Positions 41,710 to 54,400 of a DNA stretch of 64,000 nucleotides are shown piece by piece (within the stretch, counting starts at the first letter, position 1; each line of letters starts with the position of its first letter). The stretch is taken from positions 8,450,717-8,514,716 of the forward strand of contig OX243827.1 of assembly GCA_945859605.1 (NCBI GenBank). Direction: 5' to 3'. The notes beneath the pieces are model-generated. The model saw nothing but the letters and a program-made list of their open reading frames with translations, had not been told where the DNA came from and made no database searches. Source of the stretch: Lumbricus rubellus. Lineage: Eukaryota; Annelida; Clitellata; Crassiclitellata; Lumbricidae. A program made the translations under genes and the position numbers.

Positions 41710-42381
41710 GTCAAGTTTCTTGATTTCTCTTCTCGTTTTTCTGTTGTGTTTTTAGTATTACGATCTGCATTATTACCAAAATGTGAAGTTTGCGTTGATT
41801 AACTGTGAAACTTTTAATGTGTTAAACTTCAATTCAACGCATTTTACCAAGTTTAAGGCAAGTTACCCCCGAAGCACATGGACTACTGGGCAACTTGATA
41901 GAACATTATGACCAAAAATACAAGCTTTAGAAGTAGAATGATATAGCTAAAACTGTGATGGTCGACAATATTGCCATGTGCATGGGAAAGAAGTTGGAAG
42001 AATAACCTCATTGGGCTTTCTGCTTATTGCATAGAAATTTAAGTTCTTAATTTTTTGTCAAATTAAAGAAGCTATCGTGGACTAAATCTGAGTTAGACTG
42101 TTGATGCATTTTAAGAATACTCTAGTCAGTGGTATGGTGCTGTATATTTCTTTTACCTACAGACCTTCTCCCCAAGGTTAATGTGTTACTGGCTTTCAAG
42201 TTTTCCCTTAAATTTAATTTGTCATTTATTGATTTTAATATTGTTTAAGTTTTTACACATTTAAGAATATTTGCTTGACATCATTAATTTTATCTATCGA
42301 TTTGCAAATTCAAATTTCTATGTTTGATATTGTTAGTAATGTATATGTACATGTAAATTCGTTTTATATCACAGTTGTATT

Positions 42382-42463
42382 TTAACACGTTGGACGCGAG
42401 AGACGTGTATACACGTCCCCCATTGAGTCATTTAACACAGCAAATAAGCAGTCAACGTGTTAA
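42382..42463 (+). mobile_element. TTAA mini-element, family V
   Basis: TTAACACGTTGGACGCGAGA to AGCAGTCAACGTGTTAA, 82 bp, with the inner palindrome GACGTGTATACACGTC. The ends TTAACACGTT differ from the other families. Confidence 0.75.
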
Positions 42464-45129
42464 ACTTTTACATATATATTATAAACTTTAGAGGTAAAGA
42501 AGTTTGTTATGCGAATGTTTTAAATAATATTATACATACTATTTATATTATAATTATCCATGGTACTTATGTTTTAGTGGAGGAAAAACAATGCTTAAGC
42601 ACAATTTGTGGTTTACTGCTCGGCTTAAGCGTGTTGCTAAGTACTTGTGAATACGAAGCACGAGTGTTAAAATAAGACGTATGTCTAGTCTCTCTCTCTA
42701 GTCCATCAAAATGCATATATGAAATTATTGTGTTTTATATATTAAATGCATGTTGTTACAAAAATATTAACCACCAGAATCATAGGACATACATGCACCC
42801 ATCAGCATTGTATCAAGTTTATATACATTTGTATTTTACAGTTCTATTTAATTTATTTTATTACATATTAATTAATCATTGTATTGTATTTTGTCAAGCG
42901 ACACAATTTATTAGCAGCCTTTTAATTTACTAGTACCCTTGCAGGTCCGCTTGACATACTGATAATTTGTCTTTAAACTTTCGTGGACATTTTTACATCT
43001 AGTCTTTTGCTTTAGGCTTTCGTATGTCTATGAGTAGTTGTCCTGTATGGTTTTATGATTGCCTCTTCCCATGTAGTTTTACGATTGCTTCTTTCCATTT
43101 ATACACTTTACTTACCATGAATGAACTTTGCCAAATGTGGACGATAATTATAATTTCAAATTGAACAGCATGTTCACTCAATAAAGGAGTTTGCAAAATA
43201 GATGCGATTGTTTTACATTAAAGACATTTATATTTTGCCAATATCCCAGAAAGAAGCATTCATTCCATGAATTTCAAGCATTCATTGCATTCATTTTGGC
43301 CTAGTGTATGCACTAAATGGTTGAGACATTATCAAATCGGATATTAGGACTAAACATACATTGAAAGAATATCTGTTCACTATACGGATATATTGGCAGA
43401 ATTCCTATTTTTCTGGACGTTTTCACATTTAGCGATTGCATTGATTCTTGAAATTATTTACTGTCTTACTTCTGTAATGTTATTGTAACTGACTTTATAG
43501 ATGTATTGTTATGCTATTGTATTTAGTCTAATTATTTAATGTTTTCCTTCTATCGATAGAAAGTAATTATGTCAGAATAGTCATTTGTTGACATGTGACG
43601 TGGAATAGTTTACACAAATATAATTGTTGATATAACCGATTCACATTTCTTGTGCTACCTTACGTACATTACGGTTGCATATAATTATATCAACAAACAT
43701 ACACTGGAATCAAATCAAACAGTACATTATGGTAATATAAAGAATAATTATGCACCTTGGCAAATAATTATGCACCTTTGCAACATGCATAGACCTATAA
43801 ATAAAACCTATCTGCACAAAACCACTCTTAAGTTGAAATTATTAATTTTTAGAGTTTAAAATACCATATTAAAAGAGAAGCACATCCTTTTACAACAACA
43901 CAAAAATTATTCTATCTCGATGCTAACTGAATTTGTGGGTAAAATAATACTTGTCATTGCTAAAAATACATTGAACAAAGGCTGGTAAAAATGGCCAAAT
44001 TTCAATGCTTTTGTAAAATTTTTAAAGCCATAGCTTATATGAAATCAGCCATAAATTCAATGTGACTCTTACTCAAACTTTTATGTTTCTGTACAAAATA
44101 AAGTTTTAAACATTATAATCTGTAATAATCTAACAATTGGAGAAAAATCATGTTTTTACTTGTTTTCTTGAAACTTAATATTCCAACTTATGACTGGTTT
44201 TGTGCAGATGGGTCACATATACAAAGTTACAAACCCTAAAATCTTCATATAAGTTCTTGGTTATGTTCAGGTATGTGAACTGACACAAGAAAAAATTCAA
44301 TACATGGTACCAAAAGTTGTCAAAAGTGCTTATTCCAGTCTTCTGCAACTGATCATTCGAATTTAAAGACATTTCCAGAACTTCTTTAAAGACAAATTCT
44401 CAAACTGTACCAAGTTCGTTTCCAGGTGTTTCTTCAAGAATTTTCATGGGTCTGCACAAATAAAGTAAAATTTATGTGACATCGACTTAAACTTTCCAGT
44501 AAATCATGCTAGTTGTCTCCTGATCCTTTTAAAACTAACAAATTTGACAAAAGATCAAAATAAATTCCTGTACAGGTGTTAATATAGTTTATCAAAGCAC
44601 TCTATATTCAGATTCTCAAAACAGTATTATGCGGCAAAAGGCAAGGCATACATGATCAAAATGGCGATGAAATCAAAACAAAACAGCATACGAGTGCAAT
44701 CATTCTACAATTTAAACAATAATTATTGCTCTAGATTGCACTGAGCTGAACTATTCCATTTCTGCTTCCACAGGATTTTGTTTCAACGCACATGTGAAAG
44801 AAAACGCACATCATGAGAACTCGGCATTCTATTTGCTGCTCCACATACCAATCGAACAGATGCTCACAAGTGTAGTTGTTCACACATCCTGCTAGGCTAT
44901 CTGTGCTCTATGAATTCTCAGATTTTGAAGAAAGAGAACTCCAGTTTCCACAGTTGGCATTTAGTATCATTCCAGTCTTCTGAATCATCAATTACAGTAA
45001 GCTTTTGCCACTTAACAAGTATTGCACTCAAGAAATCAGTGTGGTAGCAAGCAAACAACTTTCAGTTCGTTACTTCCAGCTCCTGAGCAACATACGACTG
45101 ATCATTGATAGCGGTAACTTCTGCGTTTC

Positions 45130-45135
45130 TTTATT
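45130..45135 (-). terminator. Candidate polyadenylation signal AATAAA
   Basis: TTTATT on plus, read as AATAAA on minus, 281 bp past the stop codon of the minus-strand coiled-coil gene. Chosen on position only. Confidence 0.35.
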
Positions 45136-45415
45136 CAAATTGAAAATAAGTAATTGGTACACTAAATGATCGGCTGACTTGGTTACGAGTGTACAAACCT
45201 TGGCTGTAAAAGAAACGTTGCTTTATGATGAATTGCTGGGTAGTCTGTTCAGTTTTCACATGTTGGTGTTCTAACTATGATGCTATCTAACCGGACACAT
45301 TTTTAAAAACCAATATTATTCTGAAAGGCACTCTGGACTGTGAACTTGTGAAGTCAAAGTTGTTTAATGTGTTACATTACCTTTGAGGTTTCAGTGGTCA
45401 GCCATGACTTCTACC

Positions 45416-48400
45416 TCATGACATATTATTGTCTCCAGCCCGGCCTGATACTGTGTCCTTACCGACTTTTGGATGTTGAATGTTCTCACTGGCTAGAGCA
45501 GCAGAGGTAAAATTCTCACCACCAGGGGTTAAATGCTCTGTTTTCTCAAATATTGGAGTTCCAGAAGAAAAGGATTCTTCCAATAGATTCTGACCAAATA
45601 AATGGTTTCTGAACGTTTCATTCTCATCCGAAGTGAGACGATAGATCTGAACATTATCTGATGTATCGGCTTTGTTTTCAACACCACTAGGACTATTTGT
45701 CTGTGGCTTACCGTCATTTTTATCGCCAGTCACACAATTCCCTTTGACACCATTTCCCTTCTGCCCATGATGATCAGCAGTATTCTCATTACTGACGGAA
45801 ATATTGGTTGAATTTGGAGGAAGCAGAACGAGAAACGCAGAGGATCCCTCCTCAAACAACTGTTCATCTTGGTCATCAGTCACACAGACGTATATTTCCA
45901 TCTTGGAATTCTCCTCTTTTAACTTGACGGTATCTTCCTGTTTTATGGCTTTTGTACTTGAAGAATTAACTTCCCTACTTTCCTTTTGAACTTTAAAATC
46001 ATCCTTTTCCAGGTTGTTCACCTGTAAGTGTTCTGCTTTTCCGTGCAAACAGATATTTCCCTTTAAATCCTGAATCGTGGCCACTGTTACTTGATCTCTC
46101 ACCTTTGCAGTGTCCTTCACTTTTGACCCACCACCATTATCATGCAGATCTGTTTTTGCAGAATATTCCCCAAGTTTCTCACCTTCAACTAGTATGGTTC
46201 TGCCTTCATTAAAACCTTTAGCTTCTACACCCAAAAGGTTAGAGGCAGGGACTGCATTCTCTGATTCAATTCTTGCAGTTTTGCACCAACTTGACACTTG
46301 CTGGTCACCTGACTTTGGCTCTGGTGTCGCCTGACCGCTCAAAACCAATCTTCGGTTATTTTCAGCGTACCACGATTCACAGAAAATGTCGTCAACAGGT
46401 AAGCGGCTTGATTGAACTCCTTTCCTTTCTGAGCTCAGCATCTTCTGCAACATTTGGTCACTACCCTGCGATATGTTTGCATAGGATGAATGAGTAGATG
46501 AAAAATTGTATGCACTTGCACCTTCCTGTCTCAAGTGATCGTCAAATTCATCACGAAAATCTTCACCGTCCTCATTTCTGCTCCTGCGACCAAAAACATC
46601 TTCCGAACTTTCCTTTCTGCTCCTTTCTTGACAATTACACACATACTCCAGTTTTCGCTGTCGGCTTTTCGCTTCCGAAGCATCTTTCTGCTGAGAAAAA
46701 TAATTGAACATAAAATCTACCAATTTACAATGCTTAATAGTGTACAGTTCTTTACAAAAACTGCATATTTATCTAACCATCGGTAGTTGCACGTTAGTTG
46801 GCATCAGGTATTATATTGTATCATAGGGTTTTCATGAAGTCAGTATGAGAATTGTAGAAAAATAACTGAGGGGTTGGACGTTTTTCGTGTGGAGTTGGGG
46901 TGTGCAACAAAGACTTTACTACGGGGGTCCTCAGAAAGACTAGGGGTTGAACCCTCTAACCCCTGACAATTTTCACCCTGGAAGAGCCACTGAACAGCTA
47001 ATCAATCCATACTTGCTGGTAATGGTATATATTGCCTTAAGTACATTAGGTGCACTCAAACATTATCATAAAACTATACAGTGTATCTCGTAAGGAAATA
47101 GCTATTTACAAGGTGTCCACAACTGGCCAAGGGACAATACCCATCAATGATCTATAGCTTAAAACTAAATTAAACTCAGTTAATACATTACAGATAACAT
47201 TTAGTGCATGATAGTTTTGGAAGGATGGTAATGTCGAATGCAGTTGACTGCATAAATTTAAATTACTTTAAAGATCAAGATTAATATATTATCTTACGAT
47301 TTCCAACATCCACTCAAGGTTGTGTTTTTCCTCTATCAACTTTCTCATTTCATCCTGTAGTTTCGATATCAGTTCATCTCGTACAGCAAGAGCCCAGTCT
47401 TTCTCCTTCTCTGTGGCCTTCAACACCTGTCAGAAATTTGAACATTTAAAAGTATTCACTAATTACACAAAACATCTAAGCTTAAAACTGTTGCAATACT
47501 TACTTACTTGGTACTTAGTCCTTTCCATGCAGGTATGCACATCGGGCAATGCACTTAACTCCACCTCAGGATATTTTACTACAACCTGAGCCTGTCCCAA
47601 GCCAGGATAAAGGAGGAGGGTTCCACAGTGGGGCTTCCAACCCACAAAGGTAAAAAAGCACGCATTAGAAACAATGTAACATATTCACTCAACAAGCAAT
47701 GTGCTAAGACTTGAGGAGGAGGTAAAGAGGATGCACAATCAAACGAGTAATGCTTAGGATAACCAGAACTGAGGTCAATTTCGGGAAGGACTGGTCAACA
47801 TGGCCAAACTCCCTCCATTCCAGTTTTTGGCCAAGGGCTTGTACGTCCTACAAATTGTCTGGATTTACCAGTTGCCACGAAATGTTGAATTCCCATCTCC
47901 CACATCAAAAGACAACTTCTCCAATCTCCAAGGTCTGAGTGGCTAGTCTTGAAGGGGTGTTAAACAAGTGCTTCTAATAAATAAATAAATAAATTATATA
48001 AAATAAGTGTCCAGTGTTGATAAACACAAGTAGCAAAGTTGTTGGAGGCGTGAACTTACTTTCTGACAGTCGATCAACTGCCTTTCAAGAGACCTTATCT
48101 CGTCCTCGTAAAGTTCATCCTGCTGCGATGTGATCTGTTTTCTTTGCTCAGCTGAATGCGTCTCATTTTTCTGCTGGTCCAATTTATATTGCACTTTAAG
48201 CACATCAAAGGATCGTGAATCATGAACCTGAAGCATGGAACGCAGGTTCAGAAAACTTCAAGACAACAACTTCAACTGCGTTTAATTAAACAAGACGAAG
48301 AAATTAGAAATGACACAAACCTGTACTTTCTACATTACAACATGTGCAAAATCAGTCACTAAAGAGCAACTTCTAACACAATGGTCGTGTCATATAACTT

Positions 48401-51400
48401 ATGTCCTCTTCCATTAAAGTACAACCAATATGGAGCTGATGCCCTACTTTTCTACCTAGTACATTACAACTGTTATTTCATATTCTCCACCTTCCAAAAT
48501 TCAGAAGAGCACACAAATACAGATCTTAAAGTGTGGTTGGACATTCACGGACGGGGTCCATGCATTTCTTTTCAAATCTGAACGCCGTCCTGCCACTTAT
48601 TTTGCCAGCACAACATGGAAAGGTAAGGAGCATCCAGGCACTTCTGTTTCTACACTTCAATCACTGCACACACATATAACATATAAGCTATGTCAATGAG
48701 CAACCATGTGCAAAGCACTCATTGAGGACCATATACAGTGATCATCACCTCAGTGAAACTTGAACACACATTCTCCATATTAAAGTCTATGACTCTAAGT
48801 CCTTCCAGCCTACCACACTCAAATTATACCATCTTCTTGTCTGGATTAGTTTCACACTGGTTTCAACCGAAAAAAACATCAGTTGACACCATATGCAACA
48901 GTTCTTTGGCCATTGCATCCATCACCTCTTGCTATCTCTTTGTGAAGACAAGCATTTACTGCACAACATGTATACATATCCAAGGTTTAACGACGCTTAT
49001 GGCCATAGGCGTAGGGGACATTTCAGGAGTGGGGGGGGGCAAAAGTTTAACTTTCGCCCGAAAAATCTGGAGACTTTTTTTTCTGTCCGGCCGAAAATTC
49101 CCGTAACTTTTTACTTTTTCCGCCCGAAAAAATCTGACGACCTTTTTTTTTTTTAGTCGTCCGGTCGAAATTGCCCGAAAATTCCCTTACTTTTCCGCCC
49201 GAAAAAATCTGGCTGACGACCTTTTTTTTTTTTTAGTCGTCCGGTCGAAATTCCGAAATTTTTTAATAAATTTTTTTACTTTTCCCGGGATGCTTGCCCG
49301 AAAAACCAGACTTGCCCGAAATTTGCCCCCTCTGAACCCCCGTCTCCTACGCCTATGCTTATGGCACACAGGCTGAGCAAGAGAGGACATCCTTTCGTGC
49401 TACTTCTCGTTGAATCAAATTTGTTTTTAAAATACTTTCATCAACAGATATATGCATTTTCAGTAATATTTAGCTATGCATGGGTGACTTTAAAATCTGC
49501 AGTTAACTGTCGTAGCTCATTACTTTTCAATATGTCAGATGCAAATTAGAGGCTAGTTACTTACTTATGGCAATATGCAATGCAAAACGCTTAAAGCAAT
49601 TAAAACTAACCTTTCGAATTTCATTTAATTCCTCCATTAAACGTTTATTTTCTGCCGCCAGTTTATTAGCCGTCTGCTTCACTTGCATTAAGTCAGATGA
49701 CAGGTCATTCGCCTCGTCATCGGCCAACAGTCGCTCCTACAACAAACGCCGAAATTTAACCAAAGTCTCAACGTAAATTTTTTCTAGTTGAGAAAAAATA
49801 TCTATTTCCTCTTTCATTGTGATTCTTTTTCACTAACTAGTAACTATTCATGCTCAGTAAACAGTGCTAGAGTTGAGAAAAAAGATAAAAGAACTATTTC
49901 CTCTTTCATTGTGATTCTTTTTCACTAGCTATTCATGCTCAGTAAACAGTGCTACTTAGAGTTGAGAAAAAAGATAAAAGAACTATTTCCTCTTTCATTG
50001 TGATTCTCTTTCTCTAGCTACTGCTCTATTTATATTCAGTAAACAGTGCTATATGGAACTAATAATTGATATCTGATGAGTGATGATTCCAAGGAACATA
50101 TTCAATAGATTCTGAGCGTGTGGTTTTAATTTTAAATAGTGTTGACTAAGAAAAAGTTGCTATTATTGTTATTATTATTATTATTATTATAATCCTTATT
50201 TATCATTATCAATTATCAGTAATTCTTAATGATTATTATAATTATTATTATTACTATCATTATAATACAAGTATTTTATGCACCAAAAGTCACACAGAAG
50301 CGTGACTTTGAGGCACAGTTCTGTAAAGTGACAGGTAGCAATCATTTCATAAGAACATGTAATTAATGATGTGCCTTCATAGTCTACCCGGAATAAGGCG
50401 TCCTTCTCGATTGCAAGATTTTGTATCTGTGCACAGAATTCCAATCTCTCACGAAAAAACCGATCCTTCTCGCTTGTGAAGTTTGAAACGATGTCTTTCA
50501 TTTCAACGTTTATCTTCTGCAGTTCAACCAATTGACCCTTCAGTCTCTTCTCTTCCTGAGGTCAACATTGTAAAGTAGAAACAGGTTATAATGCACTTGT
50601 AATGTAAACCTGAGCATTAGTCTTTGTACTATTATTAAATAAATTTGTAACGTGCGCAAGGTCACACTGAAAAGTGAATCTGAAGTGCAGATCGTCAACC
50701 GCCAGAGGAAGATGCAGTTGCCTTGGGGCAATGGGATTACAGAATTTTGCATTTCAAGGATATGCAGAAACTAAGCATTCTACTTACAAGGTTTGAGGTC
50801 TGAAGCTGAGTTGTGAGAATAGAGATTTCTTTCATATACGAACTCGACTTCTCGCTGAAAGAAGTCACTTGCTTTCGCAGCTGCTTCACATCATTGAACA
50901 GCGAAGTGTTTTCCTGTGAAAATAGAAAAACACTAGATTATAATGCAACACTACGGTAGCGGTACCACCTGAGGGAGTTCTTTTCCCAATAAACTTAAAC
51001 TGCATGTATCTTGAACATCTTCAACTGGAAAATTTCTCAGATAAGCCACAGTCTCTATACAAGACTTACTATGAAACGTAATAGTAGTTTCTTTTCAATT
51101 GTGGTTATTCAAATAATAATGCAATTTTACAATAAACTGCCTCTCTCCTCAGATGTTCACTGCATAGGCATCTCGAACAAGACCGCCACTCACAAATTTC
51201 TAAGCACCATCAACTATTAGATAGCGGCACAATAAATTACTATAATTATTACTATTATTATTATTGACTTTTTAATAAAGCGTACCTTCAAGGTAATCTA
51301 CTCAGAAGCACTCCCAGTCCAAAAACAGCTAAATAAGGCAGTTTTTAAGCAAGAAAGGAATATCTTGGACCTCTTGGTGTGACCTCTAGGCACAAGGTGG

Positions 51401-54400
51401 CGTGCAACAGGGAGCCCATTCATGGAATCTAAAAAATAAGTAACATTGAGGTCTTTTACTTTTCGAAGTCGTTCCGCATCCATGACGTCTGATTTCGCCT
51501 GCTTGTCAAGAAATGCGTTTTCTTCTCGAAGATTCGTCATTGACTCGAGCTGAACGAGCAGCTTCTGATTGGCAGACTCCAGCTCCTAAGAATACAATTT
51601 ATACAAGACACATCAAAAGCAGATGGCATGATGAAAAAAAGTTTCGTTAGGATTATATTTCGTTTTTTTAGGAGAACACGTGGAATTTTAGAGTATTGAA
51701 ATGTACACCAAAATACGAAAAGCAATTGGTCGATCAAAGAATATTCTTATCTAATAAAATCGACACTATGACAATTTTATTTAATATACTAGAAGACCTA
51801 AAACAATGTAAGTATTGTACTAGCACTATAGTATCACATAAAATTTTCAATTAATATGACATTGTATTGAGTGCCTTTGAGTATATCTCTCAATGCACCA
51901 CATAAATTCTCAGAATGATTTAACGCATCACATAATAGTTGTTGGCCGCGGTGGTGTAGTGGATATGTTTGATGCCTTGCAGCCGGAGGTTTGCAGGTTT
52001 GAATAAACCTCAAGCCACCATGTTGGGACCTTAGGCAAGTCCTTCACTCGCAATTGCTCAGCACTTCAGTGTGAAACTCCGATTCAGTGTCCGCACTGTA
52101 GTCGGGAGCGCTTCTGAGTAGAATCTTGAAGGGGCGCTATAAAGAGTGCACATACATACAAATGTCATACATAATAGTTAGTCTGCTGGAGTGTCAAGCC
52201 AGATCTACATGGTTCAATGTCCTGGACAGGACAAAAGACATAAATTTCAGAATTACATCCCAAAACACTCATGTGTCCAACTTCGTTAAAAAGCAAGTAC
52301 AAACCTTCGTAATCACAATCTCTAAACTTTTAAAGTGCCGCTCAAAGACCAAGCACAGGGCACCCGCTTATTCACAACCTCTGGTTTCTCTGTGCATCCC
52401 TCCGTTTTTTTTTATTTGCGTCTCTGGTTAAGTCTCAATTTAGCATTGTCATGCACATCTGTCTCGAATGACACAGAATTTCAAAAAGATGTTTAGGTGC
52501 TGACAGGCTGCATAGTTAGTATGCGTATACATGCAAACATACTGTACATACATACATTAAATATAAAGCATCACATCACTGACCGCCATTAGCGACGCAT
52601 TTTCTTCTTCCAGTTCTTGCAACCTTGATGAAGAGGTTTTGAGTTTGTCGTCTTTGTGTTTGCATTCTCCTTGAAGACGAGCAACAGAAGAACGAAGCGT
52701 TGACGCTTCCTCCTCAAGCAATTCTAACCTATATTTAATCATATAAAATGTCGTATTTATAAAATAATGTTAAGACCCACAAGTCCGTTCGTACAAGTGA
52801 CGCAACGCTTCAAACAAGGGTAAATTAGGTTCACTTAACCTTCTGTTTGGCAGTTACCATTGGCAAGCGGAGTCTAGTAGGATGTGACGGTCGCCTTCCA
52901 TGGCTGCTGACAATTAAATTCAACTCCTGTAATAACTTGTTCATTCTTTATTTTAATCAGAGTGCATTGTGTCAGTTTAAAATATAAATGAATATTATCA
53001 TTATTATTATTATCTGGTAATAATGTAATTGCAAGGCAATTAATTAAGTTTTGCTTAAGTTGAGTCGTTAATTGACCTAATAGTAATCAAATGCCATAGT
53101 TATTACGTATATGATTTCCATAATCAGTGCTACAAAGACGATAATGCAAAAATTAACAATGAAAATAGTTAGCAATAGCTGCCAATGGAAATAGCTAAAT
53201 TTAGGAAGCTGCAAATGAACACTAGCTGCATTTAAGAAACTGCCAATGCAAAATGGCTACATTTAGGAAACTGCCAGTGAAAACTAGCTACATTAACAAA
53301 ACTAAAAATTAAAACTAACTACATTCAACAGAAACTGCTAATGAAAGCTACCTAAATTTAGAAGATTGCTATTAATGAAAACTAGACAAATTTAGCAAAA
53401 AGCCCTCTTCATCAACACTTACTTATTTTCAGCATCTTCTAGAATTTTCAGCTGACCCTCCTGTCTTTGTTTACCAATTAGCAACTGTCTCTCTAAATTC
53501 GTTATGTATCTTTGGTAATCCTAGTGTTTTATAAAAAGAACAATCCAAATACATATAAGCCGTAACACCACAAGGTATCTTTTACCAACAGAAACTACTT
53601 TGGCATGTGTGTAATTTTAACTATACCGCTGCCTGTAGCCTACTCTAGTGGTGTAAGAACAAGCATGGATTAGCAGAAGGGTGTTGTTAATTATTTATGC
53701 TATAACACATTATTGTTAGATAACAACTACTGTATATGAAAAGTTATACAGCATAACTTGGAAATCAGAGGTAATCCTGATTTTACAATGGCTAACAAAC
53801 AACAACTATCAAGCAAATAATTATTATCGTCTTCAAATGCCTATTGTCAGCAGAATAGCTACTGGTATGCTTATCTATTATTTTTGCTTGTTGCCTTTAA
53901 TAATCAGAAACATAAGATATCAATTATACATATTTGCATCTTATATTTTTCATGAAGACACTTAATCAAGATATAAAGACTGAAAATATTTAAAAAAAGA
54001 ACAGGAGTTTACCCTTTCTTTGTTCTTGGCTGTATCAAGTTCTTTCTGTCGCTCTTTAGTTAGTTGTTCTGTTTCATCCAGTCTCAGACTCTGTGCCTGT
54101 AATTGGAGATATCAAATATTCTAATTTTCAGATCATAGATATAAACTGAAGAACAGAAATCAGTCAGTTCTGACAGTTATCTATTCCCTTGAACGGCTTA
54201 CCATTACTGTTCATACACAGTGAACTAGATAAACAATGGTTTTATAGATGAATATGCATGACTTGCAATATTTGTGAGAGGTACTGCAAATGTGTTACAG
54301 CTCTAGCTCAGCTATACTTTTTACATGAAGGCAATGTCCAATTATTCTCTCACCAGCATACATATAAGCTTACTTCAATTTCAAACTCACAACATATTAC

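Larger units (their letters stand above)
37901..45415. other. Convergent intergenic region, SPIRE 3' to coiled-coil gene 3'
   Basis: 7.5 kb without a supportable host exon. It should contain both 3' UTRs. Listed contents: a Tc1/mariner relic (40153-41145), SINE/LINE tails, and two TTAA mini-elements (41631 and 42382). A triple ATGATTGCAACAATAGCAGC repeat lies at about 38649-38699. I see nothing further in 38700-40150 or 42470-45100. Confidence 0.6.

Noticed and set aside
45804..46786. Plus-strand frames of 61-83 codons
   Set aside because: Antisense of the long last exon of the coiled-coil gene.
49571..49776. Plus-strand frame with Ile/Ser content
   Set aside because: Overlaps coiled-coil exon 8 (49611-49736) on the opposite strand and has no support of its own.
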